A DNA stretch of 56,962 nucleotides from the NCBI GenBank assembly GCA_910587695.1, contig CAJUNC010000016.1, positions 1 to 56,962 of the forward strand, in the 5' to 3' direction. The translations under genes and the position numbers were made by a program. This document shows positions 24,110 through 33,432 of the stretch, piece after piece (the stretch's first letter is position 1; each line of letters starts with the position of its first letter). Origin of the DNA: an uncultured Lactobacillus sp. (GTDB lineage: Bacteria; Bacillota; Bacilli; Lactobacillales; Lactobacillaceae). A model generated the notes under the pieces. The model was not told the origin of the DNA. It made no database searches and saw nothing but the letters and a program-made list of their open reading frames with translations.

Positions 24110-25732
24110 TTAATATAATTCTTTTACTTGCTCTTGGACTGTCTCATGGTTCAAGAATTCATCATAGGTCGTATCGAACCGATCAACTACACCTTTACCT
24201 GAAACTTCAATGATATGGTCAGCGATCGTTTGGATGAATTGGTGGTCATGAGAAGTAAAGATCAACGAACCCTTAAAGTCGATCAACGCATCGTTTAAAG
24301 ACGTGATCGATTCAAGATCTAAATGGTTAGTTGGATCATCTAATAACAAGACATTGCCTTTTTCAAGCATCATCTTGGATAACATACAACGTACTTTTTC
24401 GCCCCCAGATAAGACTTTGATCTGCTTATCGATATCATCGCCTGAAAAGAGCATCTTACCTAAAAAGCCCCGTAAGAAAGTATTGTCGTTTTGTTCTTTA
24501 TCCGCATATTGCCGTAACCAATCCAAGATCGACAATTCATCATTGTTGAAGTTAGCATCCAGATCACGTGGCATATAACTTGGGATCGCAGTTTGGCCCC
24601 AAGTCACAGAACCGGTGTCTGGTTCTAACTTACCAGCTAAGATCTGCATCAAAGTCGTTGTTGCTAAGTCATTTCGCGAAATGATCGCTGCTTTTTCTCC
24701 TGGACGGATCATAAAACTGACATTGTCCAAGATCTTGACTCCATCGATCGTCTTTGAAACATTTTCGACCCGAACTAAGTCATTTCCCAATTCACGTTGC
24801 ATCTCAAATTTAACAAATGGGTACTTGCGTGAAGATGGTTTGATGTCATCTAAAGTGATCTTCTCTAATTGCTTCTTGCGTGAAGTAGCTTGCTTAGACT
24901 TAGAAGCATTGGCTGAGAAACGTGCGATAAATTCTTGTAACTCTTTGATCTTTTCTTCTTTTTTGGCATTCGCATTAGCTTGCAATTTAGCAGCTAATTG
25001 GCTTGATTCCAACCAAAAATCGTAATTACCCACATAAAGCTTGATCTTACCAAAATCAACATCACACATTTCTGTACAGACTTGATTCAAGAAGTGACGG
25101 TCGTGGGAAACAACGATCACGATCTTAGGATAATCAGCCAAAAAGTCCTCCAACCAGCTGATCGTTTGCACATCTAAACCGTTTGTTGGTTCGTCTAGCA
25201 ATAAAATGTCTGGTTCACCAAAAAGTGCTTGGGCTAACAATACCTTGACCTTTTCACTTTCTGATAACTCACTCATCTTTTGAGTGTGCATGCTTTCAGC
25301 GATCCCAACTGATTGTAACAATTGAGAGGCATCTGCTTCAGCATTCCAACCATCCATTTCGGCAAACTGTGCTTCTAGATCGGCTGCCTTTAACCCATCT
25401 TCTTCAGTAAAATCCGCTTTGGCATACAAAGCATCTTTTTCTTTCATGATATCATAGAGTTTCTTATGGCCTTGGATCACGGTCTCAAGCACTTCAAACT
25501 CTTCAAAGCCAAAGTGATTTTGGTTCAAGCTAGAGATCCGTTCATTTGGTCCAGTTGTGATCGTCCCTGTCGTTGGTGTCAATTTACCTTCTAATAGTTT
25601 TAGGAAAGTCGACTTACCAGCACCATTGGCCCCGATAACGCCATAACAGTTACCTGGTGTAAATTTTAAATTGACGTCATCATAGAGCAAACGTCCTGAG
25701 AAGTTCAAACTTACATCGCTTACTGTGATCAA
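24110..25732 (-). CDS. ABC-F family ATPase (YkpA/YbiT-like)
   Basis: A 540-residue soluble protein with two ATPase domains and no membrane segments. Domain 1 has GANGAGKST (about 35) and LLLDEPTNGLD with an atypical signature LSESEKVKV. The linker contains a Lys-rich helical pair (ANAKKEEKIKELQEFI, SRKKQLEKI). Domain 2 has a degenerate P-loop region (ISRNDLATTTLMQ) and LSGGEKVR with LLLDDPTNHLD. These features fit the YkpA/YbiT branch of ABC-F, which acts on ribosomes rather than in transport. The C-terminus lacks the long extension typical of antibiotic-resistance ABC-F proteins. Confidence 0.88.
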   Translation of the reverse strand: MITVSDVSLNFSGRLLYDDVNLKFTPGNCYGVIGANGAGKSTFLKLLEGKLTPTTGTITTGPNERISSLNQNHFGFEEFEVLETVIQGHKKLYDIMKEKDALYAKADFTEEDGLKAADLEAQFAEMDGWNAEADASQLLQSVGIAESMHTQKMSELSESEKVKVLLAQALFGEPDILLLDEPTNGLDVQTISWLEDFLADYPKIVIVVSHDRHFLNQVCTEMCDVDFGKIKLYVGNYDFWLESSQLAAKLQANANAKKEEKIKELQEFIARFSANASKSKQATSRKKQLEKITLDDIKPSSRKYPFVKFEMQRELGNDLVRVENVSKTIDGVKILDNVSFMIRPGEKAAIISRNDLATTTLMQILAGKLEPDTGSVTWGQTAIPSYMPRDLDANFNNDELSILDWLRQYADKEQNDNTFLRGFLGKMLFSGDDIDKQIKVLSGGEKVRCMLSKMMLEKGNVLLLDDPTNHLDLESITSLNDALIDFKGSLIFTSHDHQFIQTIADHIIEVSGKGVVDRFDTTYDEFLNHETVQEQVKELY

Positions 25733-25794
25733 TGATATTTCCTCGCATTCTTTAAGTTATAACTTCTATTGTAACATATTACTGCACCAAAAAC

Positions 25795-26466
25795 TCAAAG
25801 CTTCGTAGCTAAATTTTGGTGTTTTAAATTGGGAAAAACAACTTTGTCGGCTATTCCGACTATCGTGCCTTGAAAAGCCAAAGCAAAAAGTGTGCCAATA
25901 TTTATCGCATATAGTTGATGCGTCACTAATAATGAGATCACGATCGCCACGATCGGTGGTGTAAAGACGATCAATTGTGCTACTGTCGCATTACCATGTA
26001 GATATTTGAAGCGCACGATCTGCATTAAGTCATCAACTGGATGAAGCATCCAATTTACTCGCTGATAGATCGAAATAGCTACTGCGATCAAGACGACTCC
26101 CAAACAATCCAGTATCACTTGCACCCACAGTGGGAGGTGCGTGATGTTCAATTTCAGTAATTGAACTTCAAAAACGCCCACTAACCATGAAAATGGCACC
26201 ATAAAGATCAAATTGCCCAAAACTCGTTTGAAGTCAAAACGCCCTAAAATGATGATATTTGTCACGATCACGATGATCCCTGACAAGATCAACATCACAC
26301 TCAACGTGATCGGCATGACTTTTGAAAGATTGACAGCCGCTGCGGTCCATAGAGCACTCCCTAAATTGATCGCAACGGTCAAGGCATTGCCTAAACTATT
26401 TAAAAAGATCGAAAAAATAAAGTAGCCTAATAATTGCGTCTTACTTATCGTCTGTGTTTCTTGCAT
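25795..26466 (-). CDS. YczE/YitT-like integral membrane protein
   Basis: A 223-residue protein with about five to six hydrophobic segments and the pattern YFIFSIFLNSLGNALTVAINLGSALWTA, resembling YczE/YyaS proteins of Firmicutes. AGGAGG four bases before ATG 26466 supports this start over one at 26481. The function is unknown. It stands alone. Confidence 0.72.
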   Translation of the reverse strand: MQETQTISKTQLLGYFIFSIFLNSLGNALTVAINLGSALWTAAAVNLSKVMPITLSVMLILSGIIVIVTNIIILGRFDFKRVLGNLIFMVPFSWLVGVFEVQLLKLNITHLPLWVQVILDCLGVVLIAVAISIYQRVNWMLHPVDDLMQIVRFKYLHGNATVAQLIVFTPPIVAIVISLLVTHQLYAINIGTLFALAFQGTIVGIADKVVFPNLKHQNLATKL

Positions 26467-26606
26467 TTTTCCTCCTATCAATATCAGAGTAGGTCAGTAG
26501 CTGAGTTATGTCAACTCGCATCATCAGCTACCGTTTCTCTACGCACTGAGATAAATTAGTGCTACAATTGACTTGTAGTTGAAACCATACGAAAGGCGTG
26601 AATCTT

Positions 26607-26831
26607 ATGAGTGAAAATATCTTCTTTAATCCTGGTGATTCGATCGCTAGTGATTTTGACTTTGAAAATGCCTATGTTGCCGCACAGATCTATCACCACA
26701 AGGCTGCTAAACCAGTCTTGATCGCCCAAGAAAAAGATGGCAAGTCGTATTTTATCTTTGACGAAGCAGCTGCGATCGCCGAAGAACACGCTAAAGCTAA
26801 AGAGTTTTCTGTCGTGAAGCGACTAAAATAA
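26607..26831 (+). CDS. Small acidic protein of unknown function
   Basis: A 74-residue protein (MSENIFFNPGDSIASDFDFE at its start, ending KEFSVVKRLK) with a mixed alpha/beta pattern and no membrane segment. AAAGG lies ten bases before the ATG; a GTG at 26598 is too close to that site to use it. It has its own promoter region and shares a bidirectional terminator with prs. I do not recognise the family. Confidence 0.65.
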   Translation: MSENIFFNPGDSIASDFDFENAYVAAQIYHHKAAKPVLIAQEKDGKSYFIFDEAAAIAEEHAKAKEFSVVKRLK

Positions 26832-26854
26832 AAACTGTTTTCTTGATACAAAAA

Positions 26855-26894
26855 TAGGAGAAAGTATCTAGCCAAGCTAGGTTGCTTTCTCCTA
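26855..26894. terminator. Bidirectional terminator between the small protein and prs
   Basis: TAGGAGAAAG pairs with CTTTCTCCTA, with an inner CTAG/CTAG stem; TTTTTG follows on the minus strand. Confidence 0.85.
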
Positions 26895-26905
26895 ATTAGT
26901 TTGAG

Positions 26906-27880
26906 CTATTTTCTCCGGAAACGTGTCGTAAATAATGGACTGACCGGTTTATTTTCGTGGATCCGTTTGATCGCATCCCCGATAAGTGGTCCAACAGAAA
27001 CTTGGACTAATTTATCGATCTGTTTTTCTTCTGGAAGTTGAATAGAGTCTGTCACTACCAATTGCTTGATCGGTGATTTTTCGATCCGTTCGATCGCTGG
27101 ACCTGACAAGACTGGGTGAGTTGCGGAAGCATAAACTTCGATCGCACCTGCATCCATCAATGCTTGCGCAGCTAAAGTGATCGTACCAGCTGTATCGATC
27201 ATATCATCGATCAAGATACAACGTTTGCCATCAACTGAACCAATGATATTCATGATCTCAGCAACATTAGCACGTGGACGGCGCTTGTCGATGATCGCGA
27301 TCGGTGCTTTCAAAAATTCAGCTAACTTACGTGCACGTGTCACACCACCATGGTCAGGTGAAACAACAACTGCATCTTTATCCAAACCTTGAGTCAAGAA
27401 GTAGTCAGCCAATAATGGAGCACCCATCAAGTGGTCAACTGGAATATCGAAGAAACCTTGAATTTGAGCAGCGTGCAAATCTAACATGATCGCACGGTCT
27501 GCCCCAGCTTTTTCAACCATATCTGCAACTAACTTGGCTGTGATCGGTTCACGTGAACGAGCTTTACGATCTTGACGAGCATAGCCGTAATACGGAATAA
27601 CAACATTGATCGTAGCTGCACTTGCACGACGCAAGGCATCGATCATGATCAAAAGTTCCATCAAATTATCATTGACCGGTGCTGAAGTCGATTGAATGAT
27701 AAAAATTTCATCGCCACGAATCGATTCTTCGATGTTAATGCGAATTTCACCATCACTAAAACGGTCAACAGAGGTCTTTCCCAAAGGTACGCCAACAGCA
27801 GCAGCAATTTTTTCAGCCAAAGGCTTGTTTGAGTTCAAAGCAAAAATTTTGATCTTTGAACTATTATAGTTTTCAGACAT
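26906..27880 (-). CDS. prs: Ribose-phosphate pyrophosphokinase
   Basis: A 324-residue enzyme making PRPP from ribose 5-phosphate and ATP. It has FSDGEIRINIEESIRGDEIFI, YYGYARQDRKARSREPITAK (ATP/regulatory loop), PDHGGVTRARKLAEFL and the PRPP loop ILIDDMIDTAGTI. GGAGG five bases before ATG 27880 sets the start. Its promoter (27907-27935) lies after glmU, in the usual glmU-prs order. PRPP is also the effector of PurR encoded nearby. Confidence 0.97.
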   Translation of the reverse strand: MSENYNSSKIKIFALNSNKPLAEKIAAAVGVPLGKTSVDRFSDGEIRINIEESIRGDEIFIIQSTSAPVNDNLMELLIMIDALRRASAATINVVIPYYGYARQDRKARSREPITAKLVADMVEKAGADRAIMLDLHAAQIQGFFDIPVDHLMGAPLLADYFLTQGLDKDAVVVSPDHGGVTRARKLAEFLKAPIAIIDKRRPRANVAEIMNIIGSVDGKRCILIDDMIDTAGTITLAAQALMDAGAIEVYASATHPVLSGPAIERIEKSPIKQLVVTDSIQLPEEKQIDKLVQVSVGPLIGDAIKRIHENKPVSPLFTTRFRRK

Positions 27881-27906
27881 AGCATCCTCCAAAACAAATT
27901 TATCTA

Positions 27907-27935
27907 ATTATAATACTATTCATTTATTCTGCTAA
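27907..27935 (-). promoter_or_regulatory. prs promoter
   Basis: Minus-strand TTAGCA (27930-27935), 17 bases, TATAAT (27907-27912), 27 bases before the prs start codon. Confidence 0.55.
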
Positions 27936-27974
27936 AATCAAGCTTTTTAGAAAGGTTTTTGTATTTGAAATAAA

Positions 27975-29375
27975 CTAATCCTTATTTTCGCTCTCTGCCG
28001 CTGCTTTTGCGACTGGGTAACGATCATAATATCCTGGCTTATTTACCTGACGTCCGCGTGCGATCGCCATCTCCCGTGAAGCTACATCTTCGGTGATCGT
28101 CGAACCTGCTGCCACATAGGCGTGGTCTGCGATCTCAACTGGTGCAATAATATTTGAACCACTTCCGATAAAGGAATAGTCGCCCACATTTGTATGATGT
28201 TTATTTTGGCCATCGTAGTTGACAAACACCGTGCCACAGCCCACATTGATCTCTTCTCCAAGCGTCGCATCCCCTACATAGGTCAAATGACCAACTTTAG
28301 TATTTTTGCCTAAAGTGGCCTTCTTAACTTCAACAAAGTTACCGATATGCACACCTTCACCAATGTCAGCTTGTGGTCTCAAATGGCTGTATGGTCCGAT
28401 ATTAGAACCATTACGCATGATCGCACCTTCAAGGAAGGAAGCTTTTACTTCGATCCCATCTTCTAAAACTGTATCGCGCAGTTCAGAATGCGCTCCGATC
28501 ACACAGTCTTCTCCGATAACCGTCTTGCCTTTCAAACTAACACCAGGCTCGATCACGGTATCAGATCCGATCTTAACGTCAGCTTCAATATAAGTCGTCG
28601 CTGGGTCGATCAGTGTGACCCCATTTTTCATATGCAATTCGTTGATCCGGCGTTGCATGACTTTAGTTGCCTTAGCTAATGCGATCCGGTCATTGACACC
28701 CATTGATTCTTCAAATTCATCCATGCAGTAGGCTCCAACTGGGCGACCTTTAGCTTTTAAGATCTCGATCACATCAGGTAAGTAATATTCACCTTGAGCA
28801 TTATCATTTTTTACTTCATGTAAAGTCTTAAACAAGGCTTGGTTATCAAAACAATAAACACCTGTATTGATCTCATTTACCAAAGCTTCTTCTGGTGTCG
28901 TATCTTTTTGTTCAACTATCTTTTCAACTTCATCATGATGATTTCTGATCACACGGCCATAGCCAAATGGTTCATCAGTTTTAGCTGTCAAAACAGTTGC
29001 GGCCGCGCCACTTTGTTCATGTTGTTCAAATAGCTTAGCAAATGTTTCCGCTGTAAATAATGGGGTGTCGCCACATGTAACTAAGGTCATCCCCTGTTTG
29101 TCACCTAAAAGTTCTTCGGCTTGTAAAACAGCATGGCCTGTTCCCAATTGTTCAGCTTGTAGAGCATATTTGGTACGCTTGCCCAAAGTCTCTTCAACTT
29201 TAGCAGCTCCATGGCCAACGATCGTCACGATCTCATCGATCTGATCTTTTTCAAGTTCAGTCAAGACATGGTCGACCATTGCCTTACCACAGACTGGATG
29301 TAATACTTTGTATAATTTTGATTTCATTCGTGTGCCTTGACCCGCTGCCAAGACAATTGCATATTTTGCTGTCAT
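27975..29375 (-). CDS. glmU: Bifunctional UDP-GlcNAc pyrophosphorylase / GlcN-1-P acetyltransferase
   Basis: A 466-residue protein. The N-terminal uridylyltransferase has LAAGQGTRMKSKLYKVLHPVCG. The C-terminal left-handed beta-helix has hexapeptide repeats (VIGEDCVIGAHSEL, IGPYSHLRPQADIGEGVHIGNFVEVK) and GSGSNIIAPV. It makes UDP-GlcNAc, the substrate of MurA encoded in this window. I use ATG 29375; an upstream GTG (29393) has no ribosome binding site. Gene order purR-glmU-prs resembles B. subtilis, without yabJ and spoVG. Confidence 0.97.
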   Translation of the reverse strand: MTAKYAIVLAAGQGTRMKSKLYKVLHPVCGKAMVDHVLTELEKDQIDEIVTIVGHGAAKVEETLGKRTKYALQAEQLGTGHAVLQAEELLGDKQGMTLVTCGDTPLFTAETFAKLFEQHEQSGAAATVLTAKTDEPFGYGRVIRNHHDEVEKIVEQKDTTPEEALVNEINTGVYCFDNQALFKTLHEVKNDNAQGEYYLPDVIEILKAKGRPVGAYCMDEFEESMGVNDRIALAKATKVMQRRINELHMKNGVTLIDPATTYIEADVKIGSDTVIEPGVSLKGKTVIGEDCVIGAHSELRDTVLEDGIEVKASFLEGAIMRNGSNIGPYSHLRPQADIGEGVHIGNFVEVKKATLGKNTKVGHLTYVGDATLGEEINVGCGTVFVNYDGQNKHHTNVGDYSFIGSGSNIIAPVEIADHAYVAAGSTITEDVASREMAIARGRQVNKPGYYDRYPVAKAAAESENKD

Positions 29376-29481
29376 TTCAGAATCTTGCCTCACTAAAAGG
29401 CATTCCTTTCTCAGAATAATTAGTAAATACTATTTAATGATAAACCACTCCCCCCCTAGTTTCAAGCGTCCAAACCCAACC

Positions 29482-29518
29482 AAAAAAGCACTAAACACCT
29501 GACTTGATGTTTAGCGCT
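29482..29518 (-). terminator. purR terminator
   Basis: Minus strand AGCGCTAAACA pairs with TGTTTAGTGCT and is followed by TTTTTTGG. Confidence 0.85.
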
Positions 29519-29526
29519 CAACAGCT

Positions 29527-30360
29527 TTATTTGTTACCAAATACTTTTTCTAAATAGTTTCCTGGGCTAACAGAGATCGTCTTATCCAAAGTGTTGACTT
29601 GATCAACTTTCAGCAGTGAAGTGTAGTCATCGACCATGCGTTTTCCATCAAATGAACCTTCAGCAAAAACAGTGATCCCAACTAAGTTTGACTCGAATTC
29701 TTCGATCATTGACTTCATCCCGTTGACTGTGCCGCCACCCTTCATGAAATCATCGACGACTAAAACATTAGAGCCACGTTTAAGACTGCGCTTGGACAAT
29801 TCCATCTTTTCGATCCGCTCGCTTGAACCCGATACATAGTTGACCGAAACAGTCGAGCCCTCAGTGATCTTAGAATCACGACGCACGATCACAAATGGCA
29901 CATTCAAGTAACTGGAAACGCTTTGAGCGATCGGGACCCCTTTAGTTGCCACTGTCATCACCGCATCGATCTGTTTATCGATATATTGGCGTGCGATCAC
30001 GCGTCCAACTTTACGTAAAACATCAGGTCGTCCTAAAAGATCAGACAAGTACACATATCCCCCAGGTAAAAGGCGATCTTGTTCTGAAAGTTCGGCTGTC
30101 ATCTCTTCAATAAATCCACGAGCCTCATATTCTTCCATTGAAGGAATAAAGCGCGCACCACCTGCTGCTCCAGGGATCGTCTCTAAAATACCGATCCCAC
30201 GTAATTTGAAAGTCCGCTTAATAATGGCAAGATCTTCGCTGATCGAAGACTTCGCTGATTCATAGCGTTCAGCAAAAAAGGTCAGCGAGATCAAGGTATG
30301 CGGTGATTCTAAGAGATATCTCGTCATATCGATCAATCGATCACTTCTTCTGGTTTTCAA
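29527..30360 (-). CDS. purR: Purine operon repressor PurR
   Basis: A 277-residue repressor. The N-terminal winged helix (RRSDRLIDMTRYLLESPH, KSSISEDLAIIKRTF) binds PurBoxes. The C-terminal type I PRT fold has VLVVDDFMKGGGTVNGM, the PRPP-binding loop. PRPP releases it from DNA when purines are scarce. The start is TTG (30360), seven bases after GGAGG. A TATAAT at 30396-30401 could be its own promoter; PurBox-like sequences lie further upstream. Confidence 0.96.
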   Translation of the reverse strand: MKTRRSDRLIDMTRYLLESPHTLISLTFFAERYESAKSSISEDLAIIKRTFKLRGIGILETIPGAAGGARFIPSMEEYEARGFIEEMTAELSEQDRLLPGGYVYLSDLLGRPDVLRKVGRVIARQYIDKQIDAVMTVATKGVPIAQSVSSYLNVPFVIVRRDSKITEGSTVSVNYVSGSSERIEKMELSKRSLKRGSNVLVVDDFMKGGGTVNGMKSMIEEFESNLVGITVFAEGSFDGKRMVDDYTSLLKVDQVNTLDKTISVSPGNYLEKVFGNK

Positions 30361-30428
30361 ACTTATTCCTCCAATGTTTTTTAAATTTTAGTTACATTAT
30401 ACGTTATCAAACGGATTTTTCCTAGTTT

Positions 30429-30500
30429 TTAAGCTTTAAATAATTTTAAAGTTCGTTTTTTAGTCGATAAATCCCGATCCAAAATTGTTTTATCGGACAT
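30429..30500 (-). CDS. Hidden 23-residue basic peptide upstream of purR
   Basis: A 24-codon frame starting MSDKTILDRD and ending KRTLKLFKA before TAA. AGAAGGAGACAAT precedes the ATG, a strong Shine-Dalgarno seven to eight bases away. A promoter-like TTGACG (30569-30574) lies upstream with TATAAT (30541-30546) or a closer -10 variant. The PurBox core CCGAAC is in the leader (30521-30526). No membrane segment or signal peptide is seen; the C-terminal half is lysine/arginine-rich. Not recognised. It could be a leader peptide or a small regulator tied to purine control. Confidence 0.55.
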   Translation of the reverse strand: MSDKTILDRDLSTKKRTLKLFKA

Positions 30501-30526
30501 ATTGTCTCCTTCTGATTAACGTTCGG
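30451..30526 (-). promoter_or_regulatory. PurBox-like sites upstream of purR
   Basis: Minus-strand AGAACCGAACGTT (CCGAAC core 30521-30526) and AAAAACGAACTTT (CGAAC 30451-30455) resemble the B. subtilis PurBox. They are 70 bases apart, wider than the classical pair, and the second lies inside the small ORF, so only the first is well supported. Confidence 0.45.
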
Positions 30527-30615
30527 TTCTGAAACAAACTATTATAGATTATCACTGTCACCGGCTAACGTCAACACTTTTTTTTAATTTACTTCAGGAT
30601 AAATATATAACTTTT

Positions 30616-30698
30616 TATGTATAAAAATTACATAAATTAAATTTAATATGAATAAATATTAACTTTAAGTTGAATTATATGCATAAAAATTGTATGAT
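30616..30698 (+). promoter_or_regulatory. argGH promoter with three ARG boxes
   Basis: Promoter TTGAAT (30670-30675), 17 bases, TATGAT (30693-30698). ARG-box-like sequences TATGTATAAAAATTACATA (30616-30634), TATGAATAAATATTAA (30647-30662) and TATGCATAAAAATTGTATG (30678-30696) match the ArgR/AhrC operator pattern; the last overlaps the promoter. This implies repression by ArgR with arginine. Confidence 0.78.
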
Positions 30699-30730
30699 AG
30701 CCTCAACAAATGAATAAAGGAGTTTTTAAA

Positions 30731-31936
30731 ATGACAAACAAAAAGATCGTGCTCGCATATTCTGGTGGTTTAGATACTTCAGTTGAGATCGCTTGGCTCA
30801 AAAATAAGGGCTACGATGTGATCGCTTGTTGCATTGATGTTGGTGAAGGTAAAGACCTGACTGCTATCCAAAAAAAAGGATCAGCAGTAGGCGCAGTAGA
30901 ATCGTTAGTCATCGATGCTAAAGAGGAATTCGCTAGTCAATACTGTTTAACGGCACTCCAAGCTCATACATATTATGAACAAAAATACCCGCTCGTTTCA
31001 GCACTCTCACGTCCCTTGATCGTTAAACACCTAGTCAAGGTCGCTAAAGACTATGGAGCATGTGCGATCGCGCATGGTTGTACCGGCAAGGGCAATGATC
31101 AAGTCCGTTTTGAAGTCGGGATCCATGCTCTTGCTCCGGAAATGGTGATCGAAGACCCGATCAGAGATAACCATTGGTCTAGAGAAGAGGAGATCGACTA
31201 TGCTCTTCAAAATGATATCCCCGTGCCGATCAACAAAAAGAGCCCTTATTCAGTCGATGAAAACTTATGGGGTCGAGCAAATGAATGTGGTATTTTAGAA
31301 GACCCTTGGCAAAGTGCTCCCGCAGACGCCTATTCGCGGACTTTACCTTTAGAGCAAACACCTGACGTTGCCAGTGTGATCGAGCTTGAATTTGAACAAG
31401 GAGTTCCCGTTAAATTAGCAGGAGAAAAACTCAAATTAGCTGATTTGATCTTAAAACTTGATCAATTGGCTGGCCAACATGGGATCGGACGGATCGATCA
31501 CGTCGAGAATCGGCTAGTCGGGATCAAATCCCGTGAGATCTATGAGTGTCCAGCAGCTACCGTCTTGATGGCAGCCCACAAAGATCTCGAAGATATCACG
31601 CTTGAAAAAGAAGTCGCCCATTTCAAACCTGTGATCGAACAAAAACTCAGTGAATTGATCTATAATGGGTTGTGGTTCTCACCGTTGATGCCCGCACTCC
31701 AAGCTTTCTTAAAGCAGACTCAGACCAATGTTACTGGTATTGTTCGGGTCAAATTATTCAAGGGTAACGTCATTTGTGAAGGCCGGAGATCACCTAATTC
31801 CTTATACGATAAAAAGCTGGCGACCTATACTGCTGCTGATCGATTCGATCAAGAAGCTGCCAGTGGTTTCATCAAACTTTTTGGCCTCCCAACTCAAGTC
31901 TATGCCCAAGTTCAACAAAAAAATGGGGGGAAATAG
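30731..31936 (+). CDS. argG: Argininosuccinate synthase
   Basis: A 401-residue enzyme joining citrulline and aspartate with ATP. It has the PP-loop LAYSGGLDTSV at the N-terminus, GCTGKGNDQVRFE, and SPYSVDENLWGRANECG. GGAG lies eight bases before ATG 30731, preferred to the ATG at 30710. It is first in the argGH operon behind the ARG-box promoter. Confidence 0.97.
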   Translation: MTNKKIVLAYSGGLDTSVEIAWLKNKGYDVIACCIDVGEGKDLTAIQKKGSAVGAVESLVIDAKEEFASQYCLTALQAHTYYEQKYPLVSALSRPLIVKHLVKVAKDYGACAIAHGCTGKGNDQVRFEVGIHALAPEMVIEDPIRDNHWSREEEIDYALQNDIPVPINKKSPYSVDENLWGRANECGILEDPWQSAPADAYSRTLPLEQTPDVASVIELEFEQGVPVKLAGEKLKLADLILKLDQLAGQHGIGRIDHVENRLVGIKSREIYECPAATVLMAAHKDLEDITLEKEVAHFKPVIEQKLSELIYNGLWFSPLMPALQAFLKQTQTNVTGIVRVKLFKGNVICEGRRSPNSLYDKKLATYTAADRFDQEAASGFIKLFGLPTQVYAQVQQKNGGK

Positions 31937-31938
31937 CT

Positions 31939-33324
31939 ATGAGTGATAAGTTATGGGGCGGACGTTTTGAAATGTCCCCCGATCAATTCGTTGATGAATT
32001 TGGGGCTTCGATCAGCTTTGATCAGTTGCTAGCCCATGAAGATCTCCAGGGTTCGCTTGCCCATGTAAAAATGCTCAAACACACCAAGATCTTGAGTGTC
32101 AACGAAGCAGATCAGATAATTGCTGGGTTAGAAACATTAGCACACAAACTAGCTACTGATGAACTTGAATTTTCAGTCGCAAATGAAGATATCCATATGA
32201 ATTTAGAGGCTCTATTAGCTCAAGAGATCGGTCCAGTTGCAGGTAAACTTCACACTGCTAGAAGTCGAAATGATCAAGTTGCGACCGATCTACATCTTTA
32301 TTTAAAGAACCGCCTCCCCCAAGTATTGGAGGCGATCGCTGAACTGCAAAAAGCGTTATTGTGCCAAGCAAAAAAGCATCAAATGACACTGATGCCTGGT
32401 TTTACGCATTTACAACATGCACAGCCGATCACGTACGCTCACTATTTAATGGCATACTGGCAAATGTTCAAACGCGACTGGGAGCGCTTTGACTTCAATC
32501 AAAAGCACATCGACATCTGTCCTTTAGGTGCGGCAGCTTTAGCGGGAACGACATTTCCGATCGACCGTGAATTTAGCGCAGACCAATTAGGTTTTAGTGA
32601 GGTCTATGCCAATTCATTAGATGCGGTATCTGATCGTGATTTTGCCTTGGAGTTTTTAAGCAATAGTTCGATCTTGATGGTCCACCTTTCCCGCTTTTGT
32701 GAGGAACTCATCTTGTGGTGTAGCTATGAATTTGGTTATCTTGAACTATCCGATAAATTCGCTACGGGAAGCTCGATCATGCCCCAAAAGAAAAATCCTG
32801 ATATGGCTGAATTGATCCGAGGAAAATCCGGCCGTATCTTTGGCGATCTGATCGGTCTACTAACAGTTCTAAAAGGTCTTCCTTTAGCCTACAACAAAGA
32901 TATGCAAGAAGATAAAGAAGGTATTTTTGATGCTGTCAAAACGATCATCCCCTGTCTTAAGATCTGCACTCAAATGGTCGAAACATTGAGTATCAACAAA
33001 GAACGAATGGAACAAGTACTCACGACTGATTTTTCAAATGCCACAGAACTAGCCGACTACTTAGCTAAAAATGGGCTACCTTTCCGTCAAGCACATGCGA
33101 TCGCCGGCAAATTAGTCTTACACGGGATCAAACAACACAGAACGCTTCAAGATACCGACTTAGCAACTTTCCAGAAATTTTCACCAAAGATCAAAGCAGA
33201 CGTGTATTCTGCCCTTGATCCCAAAACAGCAGTCAAACGACGTAACTCTTATGGTGGAACTGGTTTTGCCCAAGTTGAACAGCAGATCGAGCTTGCTGAG
33301 CAGTTTATGCAAAAATTCGAATAA
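31939..33324 (+). CDS. argH: Argininosuccinate lyase
   Basis: A 461-residue enzyme splitting argininosuccinate to arginine and fumarate. The superfamily signature GSSIMPQKKNPD is present near residue 280, with HTARSRNDQVATDLHLYLK and MPGFTHLQHAQPI. It begins two bases after the argG stop, with GGGGGG upstream. With argG it completes arginine from citrulline; earlier arg genes are not in the window. Confidence 0.98.
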   Translation: MSDKLWGGRFEMSPDQFVDEFGASISFDQLLAHEDLQGSLAHVKMLKHTKILSVNEADQIIAGLETLAHKLATDELEFSVANEDIHMNLEALLAQEIGPVAGKLHTARSRNDQVATDLHLYLKNRLPQVLEAIAELQKALLCQAKKHQMTLMPGFTHLQHAQPITYAHYLMAYWQMFKRDWERFDFNQKHIDICPLGAAALAGTTFPIDREFSADQLGFSEVYANSLDAVSDRDFALEFLSNSSILMVHLSRFCEELILWCSYEFGYLELSDKFATGSSIMPQKKNPDMAELIRGKSGRIFGDLIGLLTVLKGLPLAYNKDMQEDKEGIFDAVKTIIPCLKICTQMVETLSINKERMEQVLTTDFSNATELADYLAKNGLPFRQAHAIAGKLVLHGIKQHRTLQDTDLATFQKFSPKIKADVYSALDPKTAVKRRNSYGGTGFAQVEQQIELAEQFMQKFE

Positions 33325-33332
33325 ATTTAACT

Positions 33333-33376
33333 AAAGGATAGAAATTTACTTTGTGAAATTTTTATCCTTTCTTTTT
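33333..33376 (+). terminator. argGH terminator
   Basis: AAAGGATA-AAATTT pairs with AAATTT-TATCCTTT and is followed by CTTTTTG. Confidence 0.85.
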
Positions 33377-33432
33377 GTTTGGCCTTGCGCTAAACTCAAA
33401 GATAATAGCACTAGAAATGAGGCCTTTTATTC

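Larger units (their letters stand above)
30361..30730. other. Divergent control region between purR and argG
   Basis: It holds the purR promoter, a hidden 23-residue ORF (30429-30500, minus), two CGAAC PurBox-like cores, and three ARG boxes with the argG promoter. Confidence 0.75.

Noticed and set aside
24110..25732. Antibiotic-resistance ABC-F (Vga/Lsa-type) protein
   Set aside because: The LSESE and LLLDDPTNHLD signatures and the lack of a long C-terminal extension fit the housekeeping YkpA/YbiT group.
30466..30500. GTCCGATAAA...TTTATCGAC pairing as a regulatory hairpin
   Set aside because: It falls inside the 23-residue ORF with imperfect pairing, so I do not call it separately.
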